Positions 47,201 to 53,560 of a DNA stretch of 64,000 nt are shown piece by piece. The notes below the pieces were generated by a model. The model was given only the letters and a program-made list of their open reading frames with translations. It was not told where the DNA came from and ran no database searches. The first letter of the stretch is position 1, and each line of letters starts with the position of its first letter. Source of the DNA: Aristolochia californica (Eukaryota; Streptophyta; Magnoliopsida; Piperales; Aristolochiaceae); assembly GCA_029961685.1 (NCBI GenBank), contig JARWKL010000001.1:50811062-50875061 (forward strand). The letters are read 5' to 3'. Made by a program: the position numbers and the translations under genes.

Positions 47201-47644
47201 GTATTTGGCTGGGTAGTCTAAGTGTACTCATGAAGAAAAAGATCTTTACATGGAAATGAAAGAATCAATATTTATGCATGAACAAATCTTGCAGAATCCA
47301 AATGCACTCTAACGTAGCCAATTAAGGGACTAAAATGACCACCCAAGATAAGCCTTCAGATGATATAGAAAACTAGTTAAATTATATCAAATTCCCGTAA
47401 ATACTGCAATTCCTTTGTAAAAAAAATAACAAAAAGACCAGCTAAAGAAATAGATTCATGATCTAACATATTTCTGTCAATGAAAAAGGAAATAATTGCA
47501 AGGAAGAGAAAAATGACTCAGCAAAGAGGTTATTAATACCTTGGAGAGAGTCCGGTTCCATACTGTGACCTTAAATCCGTTTTTCAGGAGATTTATAGAC
47601 ATTGCCTTGCCCATTATTCCTAAGCCCAGAAATCCAACCTCCAT
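14118..47644 (-). CDS. GLYR1: Glyoxylate/succinic semialdehyde reductase 1 (cytosolic)
   Basis: Eight exons (47644-47540, 20832-20722, 20539-20438, 19428-19327, 19091-18976, 14648-14570, 14468-14298, 14213-14118) splice to 882 nt, 293 residues, all with GT donors and AG acceptors. The family enzyme uses NADPH to reduce glyoxylate to glycolate and succinic semialdehyde to gamma-hydroxybutyrate, detoxifying photorespiratory and GABA-shunt aldehydes; plant GLYR1 is cytosolic. Visible: Rossmann GLGIMG at residues 7-12, NRT at 30-32, T95 in DMSTVD, K170 in GAKMK, F231 and D239 in [11 protein letters not shown]. These positions match the residues I recall as important in Arabidopsis GLYR1. The start is ATG 47644-47642; an in-frame TAG lies just upstream, so no transit peptide precedes it. 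Odd: residue 121 is Phe (TTT) where the family has Ser in PVSGSKKPA. Intron 1 is 26.7 kb, packed with retrotransposons. Confidence 0.95.
14298..14468 (-). CDS. GLYR1: GLYR1 exon 7
   Basis: Residues 206-262: [10 protein letters not shown]..., [20 protein letters not shown] and [10 protein letters not shown]. Phe231 and Asp239, substrate-pocket residues in this family, are both kept. Acceptor CTTCAG|GACCTG, donor GAG|GTCTCT. Confidence 0.96.
14570..14648 (-). CDS. GLYR1: GLYR1 exon 6
   Basis: Residues 179 (last base) to 205: [20 protein letters not shown] then QTLLDVL. Acceptor GTGCAG|TATGAT, donor TTG|GTAGGA. Confidence 0.95.
16882..17044. repeat. 46-bp tandem repeat, about 3.5 copies
   Basis: The unit starting caaaaccaaacttgctcacc and ending ccaatttctt repeats at 16882, 16928, 16974 and 17020, virtually without mismatch. 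It lies inside the gag-like part of the intron 5 element, where it also supplies the N-terminal end of the minus-strand ORF 16733-16936. The near identity implies recent slippage or unequal exchange in an otherwise decayed element. Confidence 0.92.
17898..18095 (-). pseudogene. Copia RNase H scrap
   Basis: Minus-strand reading includes [17 protein letters not shown] and HIFTKPL..., matching the end of copia RNase H (usual form ..FIRD.V..G.I.L.FV.TEDQIADIFTKAL). The same segment recurs in the element at 51600-51800. No intact ORF. Confidence 0.5.
18636..18807. repeat. Long near-perfect inverted repeat
   Basis: Arms of about 72 bp (18636-18707 and 18736-18807) are reverse complements with about one mismatch and are separated by an A-rich loop of about 28 bp. 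The outer half of each arm is the terminal sequence of the intron 5 LTR (gggatataagtcaacctagg). The inner half is flanking DNA. It would form a stable hairpin in the GLYR1 pre-mRNA. Confidence 0.92.
18976..19091 (-). CDS. GLYR1: GLYR1 exon 5
   Basis: Residues 141-178 plus two bases of 179: [20 protein letters not shown] then [18 protein letters not shown]. It includes the catalytic Lys170 of the KxxxN-type motif. Donor GGCAG|GTAACT. The downstream intron of 4.3 kb is TE-filled. Confidence 0.95.
19327..19428 (-). CDS. GLYR1: GLYR1 exon 4, carries the Ser121 to Phe change
   Basis: Residues 107-140: [20 protein letters not shown] then [14 protein letters not shown]. The family motif is [14 protein letters not shown]. 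Here the codon at 19386-19384 is TTT (Phe) instead of a Ser codon, one base away from TCT. Reading frame and splice sites (TTTAG|GCA, AAG|GTAAAT) are otherwise normal. Confidence 0.95.
19429..20437. other. GLYR1 intron 3 content
   Basis: About 1 kb with no ORF. Near 19939-19955 the text 'gtgagggggagtgttag' resembles a plus-strand polypurine tract joined to an LTR start, suggesting a small LTR-element relic. Nothing else is assigned. Confidence 0.4.
20438..20539 (-). CDS. GLYR1: GLYR1 exon 3
   Basis: Residues 73-106 with [11 protein letters not shown] and [13 protein letters not shown]. Thr95 in this exon is a substrate-binding position in the family. Acceptor TTTCAG|GTTGTC, donor GAG|GTCTTT. 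Confidence 0.96.
20722..20832 (-). CDS. GLYR1: GLYR1 exon 2
   Basis: Residues 36-72: [10 protein letters not shown]...[14 protein letters not shown]. The acceptor reads CTGCAG|TGTGAA and the donor TCG|GTCAGC. The downstream intron is only 182 bp. Confidence 0.96.
21257..21344. repeat. 32-bp tandem repeat
   Basis: Units start at 21257, 21289 and 21321 (acac.ggaataaaacgcacaa then tttcaatattc); about 2.7 copies with few changes. It lies in intron 1, just upstream of a non-autonomous LTR element. The preceding 20833-21256 shows no gene; 'tgttgagagtcaggggtatt' at about 20903 may begin an old LTR. Confidence 0.85.
21960..22105. repeat. Short degenerate tandem repeat around cgacagagcgtcttcggtga
   Basis: About five partial copies of a roughly 20-bp motif lie in the interior of the non-autonomous element, with small spacers. 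No coding potential is evident. Confidence 0.7.
22677..22964 (-). pseudogene. Captured RING-H2 E3 ubiquitin ligase fragment
   Basis: The minus-strand ORF contains [20 protein letters not shown] then [10 protein letters not shown]. Plant RING-H2 ligases end their RING with C.IPWL..RNSCPVCR.ELPTDD.DYE. The final Cys pair (CPVC) is present, but the upstream Cys/His ligands are missing and the usual Cys before IIPWL is Ser. Hence only the C-terminal half of the domain was captured. It lies inside a non-autonomous LTR element, same strand as the element. Confidence 0.8.
23281..23748 (+). pseudogene. Captured PB1-domain protein fragment
   Basis: The 155-codon plus-strand ORF opens [20 protein letters not shown] and continues [20 protein letters not shown] then [11 protein letters not shown]. 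This is the N-terminal leader and first half of a plant octicosapeptide/PB1 protein (usual text KFLCSYGGKI.PR..D..L.Y.GG.T+I). The GG of the basic loop is GR here. After about residue 95 similarity stops. It is in the opposite orientation to the LTR element that contains it. Confidence 0.8.
24687..25022 (-). pseudogene. Integrase C-terminus with chromodomain
   Basis: Begins [20 protein letters not shown] then [32 protein letters not shown] is the chromodomain core with its aromatic residues. The ORF reads through the polypurine tract (about 24865-24880) into the 3' LTR, a known arrangement in chromoviruses. Confidence 0.9.
25468..25941 (-). mobile_element. Solo copia LTR inside gypsy integrase
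   Basis: 474 bp, similar to the copia LTR at 8254-8688 (shared 'ctcaaggtgagactacgtcc' and 'aaaattagggcaaccggatt' blocks). It splits the gypsy integrase between '[16 protein letters not shown]' and '[14 protein letters not shown]'. No internal copia sequence is present, so it is a solo LTR formed by LTR-LTR recombination. Flanks GGCTT and GGTTC match only 3 of 5, so the duplication is decayed. Confidence 0.8.
25970..26720 (-). pseudogene. Gypsy integrase core and zinc finger
   Basis: Minus-strand text includes [20 protein letters not shown] and FNCFICQQD (HHCC zinc finger), then [20 protein letters not shown] and NTIISDRDP (catalytic Asp blocks), then a broken third part ending TGQQP. Frame changes and stops split it, and it is further interrupted by the solo LTR. 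Confidence 0.9.
26726..27378 (-). pseudogene. Gypsy RNase H
   Basis: Contains [22 protein letters not shown] then [20 protein letters not shown] and, after a frame change, [20 protein letters not shown] then [11 protein letters not shown], the gypsy RNase H order. In intact copies the second block reads F.V.TDASD.A.G; here '[16 protein letters not shown]' has the first Asp position altered. Confidence 0.88.
27439..28188 (-). pseudogene. Gypsy reverse transcriptase
   Basis: Two reading pieces: 28188-27790 with [20 protein letters not shown] and [20 protein letters not shown] (usual RMC.DYRALN), and 27723-27439 with [13 protein letters not shown]. The catalytic pair is Asp-Glu (YLDE) rather than Asp-Asp, so the polymerase would be inactive. 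Confidence 0.92.
28267..28830 (-). pseudogene. Gypsy protease region
   Basis: Contains [20 protein letters not shown] then HNFV, the aspartic protease active site (usual form ..LIDSGATHNF). The linker 28539-28267 runs on to RT in another frame. Confidence 0.8.
28784..29725 (-). pseudogene. Gypsy gag
   Basis: 29725-29153 encodes a 190-residue gag N-terminal part (starting [18 protein letters not shown]) with a coiled-coil-like Glu/Met-rich middle (about residues 80-110) and [20 protein letters not shown] then [13 protein letters not shown], typical of the chromovirus retrotransposon gag domain. 29086-28784 carries the basic, Thr-rich linker and the region where the CCHC knuckle should be, which is degraded. 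Confidence 0.85.
30795..31127. repeat. 167-bp tandem duplication
   Basis: The phrase ttttattccaagagaaactc begins at 30795 and again at 30962. The following text to 'aatgaaaattattttc' matches with few differences. Two copies in direct tandem. Confidence 0.9.
32768..32805. repeat. C-rich and (CA)n simple repeat
   Basis: Short C-rich tracts followed by a CA run. No coding role. Confidence 0.8.
33712..33827. mobile_element. Small hairpin element (MITE-like) split from its right flank by copia
   Basis: The left arm, about 33712-33750 (tgaagggaccactctctcat then ttttagaaagagctaaa), is the reverse complement of the right arm, about 33787-33823 (tttagctctttctaaaaatg then agagagtagtcccttca), with about one mismatch and an AT-rich centre. 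The size (about 115 bp) and terminal inverted repeats suit a MITE or foldback. The copia at 33828-44712 inserted within 5 bp of its right edge. Confidence 0.7.
34335..34553 (-). pseudogene. Copia RNase H C-terminal part
   Basis: Minus-strand reading includes [12 protein letters not shown] then KH.., continuing to [16 protein letters not shown] text before the polypurine tract. It is the downstream half of the RNase H broken by the insertion at 34554; the upstream half is at 38150-38365. Confidence 0.8.
34980..35660 (-). pseudogene. Captured beta-ketoacyl-ACP synthase fragment (chimeric ORF, 3' part)
   Basis: The C-terminal part of a 339-codon ORF (35999-34980) reads [55 protein letters not shown] and [20 protein letters not shown]. 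This follows the plant mitochondrial-type KAS (usual NAHATSTPLGD and [17 protein letters not shown]). The catalytic His of the NAHATST block is kept as HAHDTST; the second ([11 protein letters not shown]) is kept. The Cys nucleophile half is absent. Reading is intronless and fused in frame behind the DExH fragment. Confidence 0.88.
35520..36690 (-). pseudogene. Captured DExH-box RNA helicase fragment
   Basis: Minus-strand text in order: [37 protein letters not shown], then [20 protein letters not shown] (motif V; usual AESSIT), [18 protein letters not shown] (motif VI), [53 protein letters not shown] and [17 protein letters not shown]. This is the C-terminal half of a plant DHX36/DExH1-type helicase. 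Exons that are separate in host genes are joined without introns. Lesions: W to stop at PSW (about 36245), a stop near 36130, and a 126-bp tandem triplication. It continues in frame into the KAS fragment. Confidence 0.88.
35653..35957 (-). repeat. 126-bp in-frame tandem repeat in captured helicase
   Basis: Units begin at 35653, 35779 and 35905 (ggatccctatgtgcaagagc). Each adds 42 codons encoding [20 protein letters not shown] then [21 protein letters not shown]. Two full copies plus a third partial copy differ at a couple of positions. Normal DExH helicases have this segment once. Confidence 0.95.
36690..37291 (-). pseudogene. Captured DEAD-box helicase fragment and unidentified leader
   Basis: The N-terminal two-thirds of a 303-codon ORF (37291-36380). 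Residues about 130-185 read [20 protein letters not shown] then [20 protein letters not shown] then [10 protein letters not shown], which is motif II and III of plant organellar DEAD-box helicases (RH3/RH9/RH53 type). Motif II is DEAN instead of DEAD; motif III SAT is kept. Residues 1-107 ([20 protein letters not shown]...) belong to something I do not recognise. The ORF then runs in frame into the DExH helicase piece. Confidence 0.8.
37292..37818 (-). other. Leader region of the gene-capturing element
   Basis: Between the primer-binding site and the helicase piece. A 117-codon minus-strand ORF (37641-37288) and overlapping ORFs on both strands are of unknown identity. GC content is higher than the flanking copia, so it may also be captured host sequence. 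Confidence 0.5.
38150..39155 (-). pseudogene. Copia reverse transcriptase and RNase H start
   Basis: 39155-38274 is a 293-codon ORF with [20 protein letters not shown] then [25 protein letters not shown], the catalytic [14 protein letters not shown], and [20 protein letters not shown] at the RNase H start. The YVDD pair is intact. RNase H continues in another frame (38365-38093, [21 protein letters not shown]) and is cut by the insertion at 38150. The best preserved copia coding in the window. Confidence 0.93.
39156..40971 (-). pseudogene. Copia protease, GAG-pre-integrase and integrase
   Basis: 40971-40252 (239 codons) starts [20 protein letters not shown] (protease site; usual W.LDTGASNHM, so Asp-Thr is Glu-Asn), then [15 protein letters not shown] and [14 protein letters not shown] (zinc-binding block), then [20 protein letters not shown] then [17 protein letters not shown]. 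40027-39530 continues with [20 protein letters not shown] then YLSNRSPKK and the [14 protein letters not shown] block at the integrase C-terminus. Frame breaks separate the pieces and the protease is probably dead. Confidence 0.93.
41789..42328 (-). other. Unidentified ORF in non-autonomous element
   Basis: A 179-codon minus-strand ORF with an Arg-rich stretch (about residues 85-105), overlapped on plus by a 139-codon ORF. Neither matches a family I recognise. By analogy with the two sister elements it may be captured host sequence. Confidence 0.35.
42413..42808 (-). other. Short coiled-coil ORF next to primer-binding site
   Basis: Contains [20 protein letters not shown] then [20 protein letters not shown], a heptad-like pattern (about residues 45-95). 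It lies just inside the 5' LTR where gag would start, so it may be a gag remnant. The first 30 or so codons come from the LTR. Confidence 0.4.
43163..43692 (-). pseudogene. Copia gag with CCHC knuckle
   Basis: 43665-43372 reads [20 protein letters not shown] then [20 protein letters not shown] and [18 protein letters not shown], the copia gag (UBN2) middle. Downstream a [14 protein letters not shown] knuckle lies at about 43206-43163, directly beside the insertion at 43158. The 5' end stops at the inversion junction near 43692. Confidence 0.9.
43693..44267 (+). other. Inverted copia segment: LTR end, primer-binding site, gag start
   Basis: On plus, 43693-43858 is the end of the copia LTR (..CTTCCAACA), 43861-43872 is TGGTATCAGAGC, and gag text follows (atgagttcaaagagagcatc at about 43885 to about 44260). 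The host element reads on minus, so this block is flipped. 43693-43798 is an inverted duplicate of 44268-44373 (about 105 bp, few mismatches). The gag text at its right end would join correctly to 43692 if turned round. Confidence 0.88.
44713..47539. other. Remainder of GLYR1 intron 1
   Basis: About 2.8 kb next to exon 1 with no intact gene. Contains the LINE-like scrap described at 45520-45790 and a poly-T run near 46158. Otherwise unassigned. Confidence 0.5.
45520..45790 (-). pseudogene. LINE-type RT C-terminal (zf-RVT) fragment
   Basis: Minus-strand frames give [20 protein letters not shown] then QFSRLYN and, after one frame change, [20 protein letters not shown] then [20 protein letters not shown]. 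The F W.D.W..D..LK..F.RLY pattern followed by W...FRR.L is the tail of plant L1-like reverse transcriptase ORFs. No RT core is present. I judge this from a few conserved positions only. Confidence 0.45.
47540..47644 (-). CDS. GLYR1: GLYR1 exon 1
   Basis: Residues 1-35, starting [16 protein letters not shown] and holding the NADPH-binding GxGxxG loop (7-12) plus NRT. The donor after the Lys35 codon reads AAG|GTATTA. The distance to exon 2 is 26,707 bp, all of it intron. Confidence 0.96.
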
Positions 47645-48190
47645 GTCTGCAGTTTCTCTAGCACAAGAAGATGCACGGACTCGGGGAAAAGCTGCTGCTC
47701 CACTTCTCTACTCAGTTTCTCCCACTTAATTAAACGATATATGAAGTAGACTAAGAAATAAAAAGCAAAACATTAGAGGAGTATTAGTGATTAAAAGCCA
47801 TAATAATTTATTTCTGATGGCGTTATCTGTCTGTCGAATTCGGGCACTGCAGTGACCACTGACCCAGATGAAGGACGGGTTGAGTCACCCACGTCATAAC
47901 CTTTCTATTTGCACTGGCCGGATTCTTGGAGCTGTATTTCACAGGTAAATCGTCACTTTTTAAATGCGGCTTTTCAGCTAATAGGAAAAGACCACGTAAA
48001 GGTGCTTAATCTACGCGATGGTAATTAAGGACACGAGGCAGACTATCGTCTTTCATTTTTCTACGATTTTACCAAACTAGAAGGTTGAACCGTGTATTAC
48101 TATGCTTGATTTTTTATTCAAGCCTGTTAGAAAGCGGAGGGAAAACTCTACTCCTGTAATCCAGTTTTTTTAGGTTCATTAAGAAAAACG
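47645..48190 (-). promoter_or_regulatory. GLYR1 5' flank
   Basis: 546 bp between the start codon and an LTR element whose left edge is 48191. It should contain the 5' untranslated region and core promoter. An ACGTCA (TGACGT complement) lies at 47891-47896. No clear TATA box or start site can be chosen. An in-frame TAG upstream of ATG 47644 shows translation starts at that ATG. Confidence 0.5.
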
Positions 48191-49592
48191 TGTTGAATTT
48201 TAGGATATTCTCATAATAATTCCAGAAGAAGATTAGGAGAAGAAGGAAGAGAGAAAAGAATGAGAAGAAAATAAGGTGGAGAAAGGAGAAACGCTAACTT
48301 GTGGGAGATGATAAGAGAAAGAGAGAAGTAAAGAAGAGAAGAATTTAGAGAAGAGAGGCTAAAACTCAATGCTTTAACCCACCATTTCTTGGATCAATGT
48401 ATAGTTGAAATGTGATGATTACAATGCTAATAATGCTTTTAGGACTACACTTATAAAAAGAAGAGATATAAAAAAAAAATACATCCACCAATTTGTATAA
48501 TTACAAAGTCATGTTACTCTCTGTAGAGAGTTGTCCTATTTATAAAATTGTTGCCCTACCACACATGGGTGACATTTCAACACTCTCTCTCAAACTGGTA
48601 CATATACATCATAAATTCATAACTTTGTTATTGCTTACACGACTTTGATAAATATATTTGCAAGTTGATTTGTCAAAGGAATATAGTGCATGCTTATCTC
48701 TAGTTTGTAAGTTTTCTCTCATAAAATGGTTGTCAACTTCAATATGTTTGGTCTTTTCATGAAACACTGTTTATGATAATATGAATTATTGTTTGATTGT
48801 CAGTATGAAGGTGCATAAAAGTTTTAGATGAAAAACCCAATTCTAATAATAAAAGTTTTAGTCATACCATTTTGTAAGTCTAGATAAAAAATCCAATTCT
48901 GATAATAAAGATTTAAGACATACCATTTCGCTTACAACATGAGTCATAGTTTAATACTCTGCTTCTGCATTGGAGCAAGTTAGCGTAGCTTGTTTTTTCC
49001 TTCACCAAGTGACCAAGTTCACCAATCATGGTGCAATAATCAGAAGTGTATTTTCAATCATCTAGAGTACTGGACCAATTTGCATTTGCAAACCCTTCTA
49101 TATTTACATATCTATGGTTCTTATACAATAATTTTTGTCCTGGATTTTTCTTGAGATATTTCAAAATTCTTTCCAAATCGTACCAATGTAATATCCATGG
49201 ATGATGCATAAAATTGACTAAAAATACTTACCGCAAAGAAAATATCTAATTGAGTTATGATAAGGTAGATTAGTTTGTTGACAAACCTTAGGAATCATCC
49301 AACATCTACATCATCTCCTTCCTTAGTATGGAATTTAACATTTGGTTCCATAGGAGAATCAAGAGGTTTGCAGCCTAGCATACTTGTCTCTTTCGATAAA
49401 TCTCATACATATTCCCTTTATGATAATATAATATCTTGTTTTGACTGCAAAACTTCAATGCTAATAAAGTATTTCAGCAAACCCAAATCCTTAGTTTGAA
49501 ATACTATGGTGAGTTCATTTTTAGTTTTCTGAATTTCAATCTTGTCACTGCCAATAAAAAATGATGTCATCCACATAAACGGCCCTAAGAAT
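48191..49592 (-). mobile_element. Truncated Ty1/copia element upstream of GLYR1
   Basis: The 3' LTR is 48191-48582 (392 bp, TGTTGAATTT...TTTCAACA). The downstream interior on minus is RNase H and RT relics ending at the RT active site (ILRAVYVDDIIF, about 49590-49555). No 5' half is present; the LTR of another element begins at 49593, exactly inside the RT. Its LTR edge is 546 bp from the GLYR1 start codon. Confidence 0.8.
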
Positions 49593-52230
49593 TGTTGTCC
49601 CTAATGGCTTCTCAAGATGGGGGTGAATTGAAATTTTAAATTAAAAAATTAAACGCATTGAGTACTAAAATATAGTTAGAAAGAAGTAGTAAACAAGTAT
49701 ACATCATATGGAGACAATCATTTTGTATTTTTAATGTTCCCCTAAAGGTAATCACCACCCTTGCTTGGGAAAATTCTACTATTAACTCTATTAGCTAAAA
49801 GTACAAAGAGATTTCAGGGTCTCTTTAAGCCAAGTATAATCCCCAATTAACACAAATTGTTCTCTCCCCAAGAGATTCAATATAAACTAGATCCCGGGTC
49901 TAATAGGCACTCCCTCCTAGATTTAAGGCTCTAGAATGCCAATTGATCTAACTTTAAGGTAGTAGAAAACCTTTATAAAATAAAGTACAAAATATAAAAG
50001 AATAAAAACAAACTTAAAACTTTCTTTTTGGAGAGATAATCTTTCTCCTAGTGAGATCCAAGCTTTCAAATATTTAAGCACGAGAAGTGAAATGTGTCAG
50101 AGCTAGATGGAGTTTTGAATGCAAAGAAAGTGAAGAGAAAATAGAAGGTTTGGGCAAATATGAATTTTTTTTCTTTTCAAAAGGGTAAAATCGCAATATG
50201 AAGCTCAGAAATTTTTTTCCAAAGGTTTGGTAAGCCAAGATAAACTCAATTCTTGACCCTCAATGAGTTTGGGGCCCTATTTATAAGTTTCCCAACCAAA
50301 CTAGTAATTTTTTGCTTGTTACTAAAAAACTAAAAAAAGAGTTGATCAATTAACCAAAAGGTATGATTGATCAACCATATATAATGGCTAAATTTTTTTC
50401 TATTCCTTAAGCCTATTGATTGATCAGGGCATCAATCAATGAATTTTCAACCTTTAAGAAAACCCATTGATCAATCAACCCATTTCGATTGATCGATCAT
50501 ACTTTATAAAACTAGTTATACATAGTTTTGTATGATTGATCATGCAATAATGGATGACCGATCATGCAACATTCTATATAATCCTTCATGCTTAAGCCAA
50601 TAATCGATCATGTTTTATAAGTTATGACAAAATACATTTTGGATGATCGATCAAGCCCATGTAGGTTGATCAATCATGTCATATGCTAGTGTACTATTTT
50701 GACATTTAAGAATGATATAGGTTATTCTAAGGGATTTGTTTGTAAAACATTTATATGCATTTGATTAAAACATGGTTTTGAAGTATTTCATGCTCTAAAG
50801 CTCCATAACATAGATGTGCTTAAGAATCAAAGTTTGGTTGTCTTTCTACTTAAATACTAGAGTTCTTGAGATTTGTATTTGACTAACTCTAGTCTTCAAA
50901 TCTTTAATCTTCTTATTTGTGTAAGTTCTTCATAAAAACAACTATCTTCAATGTGTTTTTGCTTCTGGTCTTGACTTGGCAACTTGATTGATCATTATTT
51001 TTTCTTGAGCTTTGCCATAGACTTCAAAATATTTGTGTTAGAAGTCTTATGTCTAAAATACACTGATACCACCGTTAGTAGTAGACTTTCAACCTACCCA
51101 TTTGTTATTATCAAAATAATGGAGATCAATGTGATTTTATTAATGGTCTAACAATCTCCCCCTCTTTTAATGATGACACAAACCTTAGCTTGAAGTTAAT
51201 ATACATTAAAAGGCACATGTCGGTAATTTTGAAACTGATACGTTATTGCCAAAGAATTATATATCTATGCATGTTCCAAAAATCATCAACCATATGAAAT
51301 AAAGTTATAAATGTTCTAGCATTACAATACAAGGGCTTAACTTCCTAAATATAGGCTCCCCCTAAATTTGTACATGCATGGTAATTAAGTCCCCCTTGAT
51401 TTGTGCATGCGTAAGTCTTTGTTTTATTGTAATCATATTTGGTGTAGATCCCCCCTTAATCAATGCTACACTTTTTCTCCTCCTTTTTGTCATACATAAA
51501 AAAGATAATACTCAAGTAAGGCACAAATAGAGACAAAAGTACAAAAATGTCCATCCTAAGCTTTACTCCTGAGTTTTCAAGTCTAAAATATTTTTAGGGA
51601 TACCATCACTAATCTTGAGCCAACTAGTCTAAGGAGGGTTTGAACCAATTTGATTGGCTTAATTTGAACCAATTCTCGAGTTAGCTATTGTCCAATTTTA
51701 ATGAGTTTGGATCGAGATTGGTGAGCTAAGTTATTTCTTAAGTTAATAGCACTCCCATTGTCATAATATATAGGATATTGAATATTGAGTACCAAATATC
51801 TAAGTATTGTAAAGAAATATTTTTACAACTACTAGATGTTATTCTTTAGGGTTGGAATCTAGCGCATAGACAAAATTGTAAGCATAATACACTAGATACC
51901 AAGAAAGTTAGAGACCTATTATATTTCTATATGATTTTTTATTCTATTGGAGTACTAGAGTCATCCTAGTCAATTTTCAAGGATGCACTCATGGGTGTTG
52001 TAATAGGTTTACAATTTTATTTTTGTAAAACATCCTTTTGTATGCTTGGACTAATTCATAAATATTCTATTTTCAGTTTGAACTACCTAAAGCCAAAGGA
52101 ATAATGAAGGTTCACCCATTAGCTTCATTCTTCATGACTTAAGCAATTTTTTTATAGAAGGAGGTGATAGTAGAGCCAAATATTATATCATCCACAAAAA
52201 TTTGGACAATAATCAAATCTTGTTCATGAA
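49593..52230 (-). mobile_element. Truncated Ty1/copia element with 1.56 kb LTR
   Basis: The 3' LTR is 49593-51153 (TGTTGTCCC...TCTAACA), followed by the polypurine-tract complement (atctccccctcttttaatga). RNase H relics lie at 51600-51800 and the RT site FLHEQDLIIVQIFVDDIIFG is encoded on minus at about 52225-52165. The LTR is full of 'gattgatcaatc'-like motifs, as in the intron 5 element. The 5' half is lost where another copia begins near 52230. Confidence 0.8.
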
Positions 52231-52677
52231 GGAATGTTGGAAGTTGTGATAAACATGCTCTTCAATCTTTGAAATACTTCATAATCTTTTTTAGCTAGAG
52301 CTTTGTTTTCTATGGATTCAAATACTTGATTTATATTTGTTTGTTTTACCATGAAACTTTCAATAATTGTCTCATTCATGATTGAATAAACTACAGTAAG
52401 CGCAAGAATGAGAGTTTGAAGAATCAAACATACCTCTTCCTCTGTCATTATTACCATGACCTCTTCCACCTCTACCTCAACTTCTTGAAGTGTTAGAGGA
52501 TTTTTTTCCTTGAGAGACCATGACTAATGTTTTGATTTGGCTGATTTCTAATGCCTTTGCTTCTTCTTTGACCCGAATATGATACCTAGTAGCACATATA
52601 TGATCAACAGATGGCTTGGTTGTATAACTTGGAGTTCGAGATTTGGTCACATCAAGGTAAGGCTTCATATAAGGCAA
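52224..52677 (-). pseudogene. Copia gag fragment with decayed knuckle
   Basis: 52677-52477 encodes KSRTPSYTTKPSVDHICATR and ALEISQIKTLVMVSQGKKSS, followed in frame-shifted text by Gly/Arg repeats and a CAYC...H knuckle. Several stops are present. Copia gag C-terminal half. Confidence 0.65.
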
Positions 52678-53560
52678 ACAAATTTCTCCAACTAGTTCTT
52701 CTCATTGCTTTTTCTTGTACCTATATCTGTGGAGTAAGGTTGTGTCATTTCCAATCTTGTAGGAAGCCTTTGAGTTTTTCAAAAAATTCGTTCAAATTAT
52801 TTGCTTGCTTGGTGGTGTACACGACCTGGAAAATATCATAAATATTTATAAACTATCAATAGTGGGATATTGACCATAAGTTGACTCTCACATTGTTTTT
52901 TAGGATAACAAAACTGAATTGAGCTAATAACTTGCAAATCTAGTATTTCAGATACTTAACCTTTAAAAGCATCTCAAGGTCTAAAACATCAAAGCCAAAA
53001 TAAAGACCTCAAGTACAAAATGAAGAACATCTCTTGAAGAAACACCCACGAGGAAGAAGTCAATGTGAAGACTCGAGTTCAAGCTTCAATAGACAAATAG
53101 TTAAACTCAGTCATATTATGTAAGAGAGTCTTCTAACTCCTATTCCTTAAGTACTTATGAAGATTAGAGGTTTATGATATTAAATTGCATATACATGTAT
53201 AGAGTCATCATACATATCATTTAGAAACATGTTAAATCACTTAGAGAGAAATTATCATGCTTTATAAAGACATATAAATTTATCTGGTATTGAAATGATT
53301 TGAGTTGTTTCCTTTCCGCTAGACTTTCATAATTTGATCAACTTTACTTTAAACCCTAGAATTCCATTTCTAATACTATGTTGAATTCTAGGGTTTAATC
53401 CATATGTAACTTGGTTTGAGTAGACGAAAAAAGAAGAAGAGAAAAGAAAGAAGAAGAAAAGAGAAGATGAGATGATGAGAAGACAAGAGCACAAGTTGAG
53501 GGGAGAAGTCGTAGGGTTAGAAGAGAGCTCGTTAATGAGCTTCTCCCCCTCTCTCTCTTA
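52231..53560 (-). mobile_element. Copia gag and 5' LTR start
   Basis: The LTR starts at 53379 (TGTTGAATTC) and runs to 53560, where it is cut by the element at 53566. Its continuation is 62187-62270. A mutated primer-binding site lies at 53378-53369. On minus the interior holds gag (52677-52477, with basic RGGRGHGNN text after it) and a CCHC-like knuckle (CAYC..NHE). There is no pol. Related to the LTR at 10037-10326. Confidence 0.75.

Noticed and set aside
14118..47644. Reading exons 1 and 2-8 as two different genes
   Set aside because: The spliced frame is continuous, GxGxxG is only in exon 1, and residue numbering of T95, K170, F231 and D239 fits a single GLYR1.
47645..47720. Plastid transit peptide upstream of exon 1 (GLYR2-like)
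   Set aside because: The in-frame upstream text is short and preceded by a TAG, so it cannot encode a full transit peptide.
50400..50700. Clustered gattgatcaatc / gatcgatcat motifs resembling short CRISPR-like repeats
   Set aside because: Irregular spacing and no constant repeat; they are typical of the long LTRs of this copia family, and CRISPR is not expected in plant nuclear DNA.
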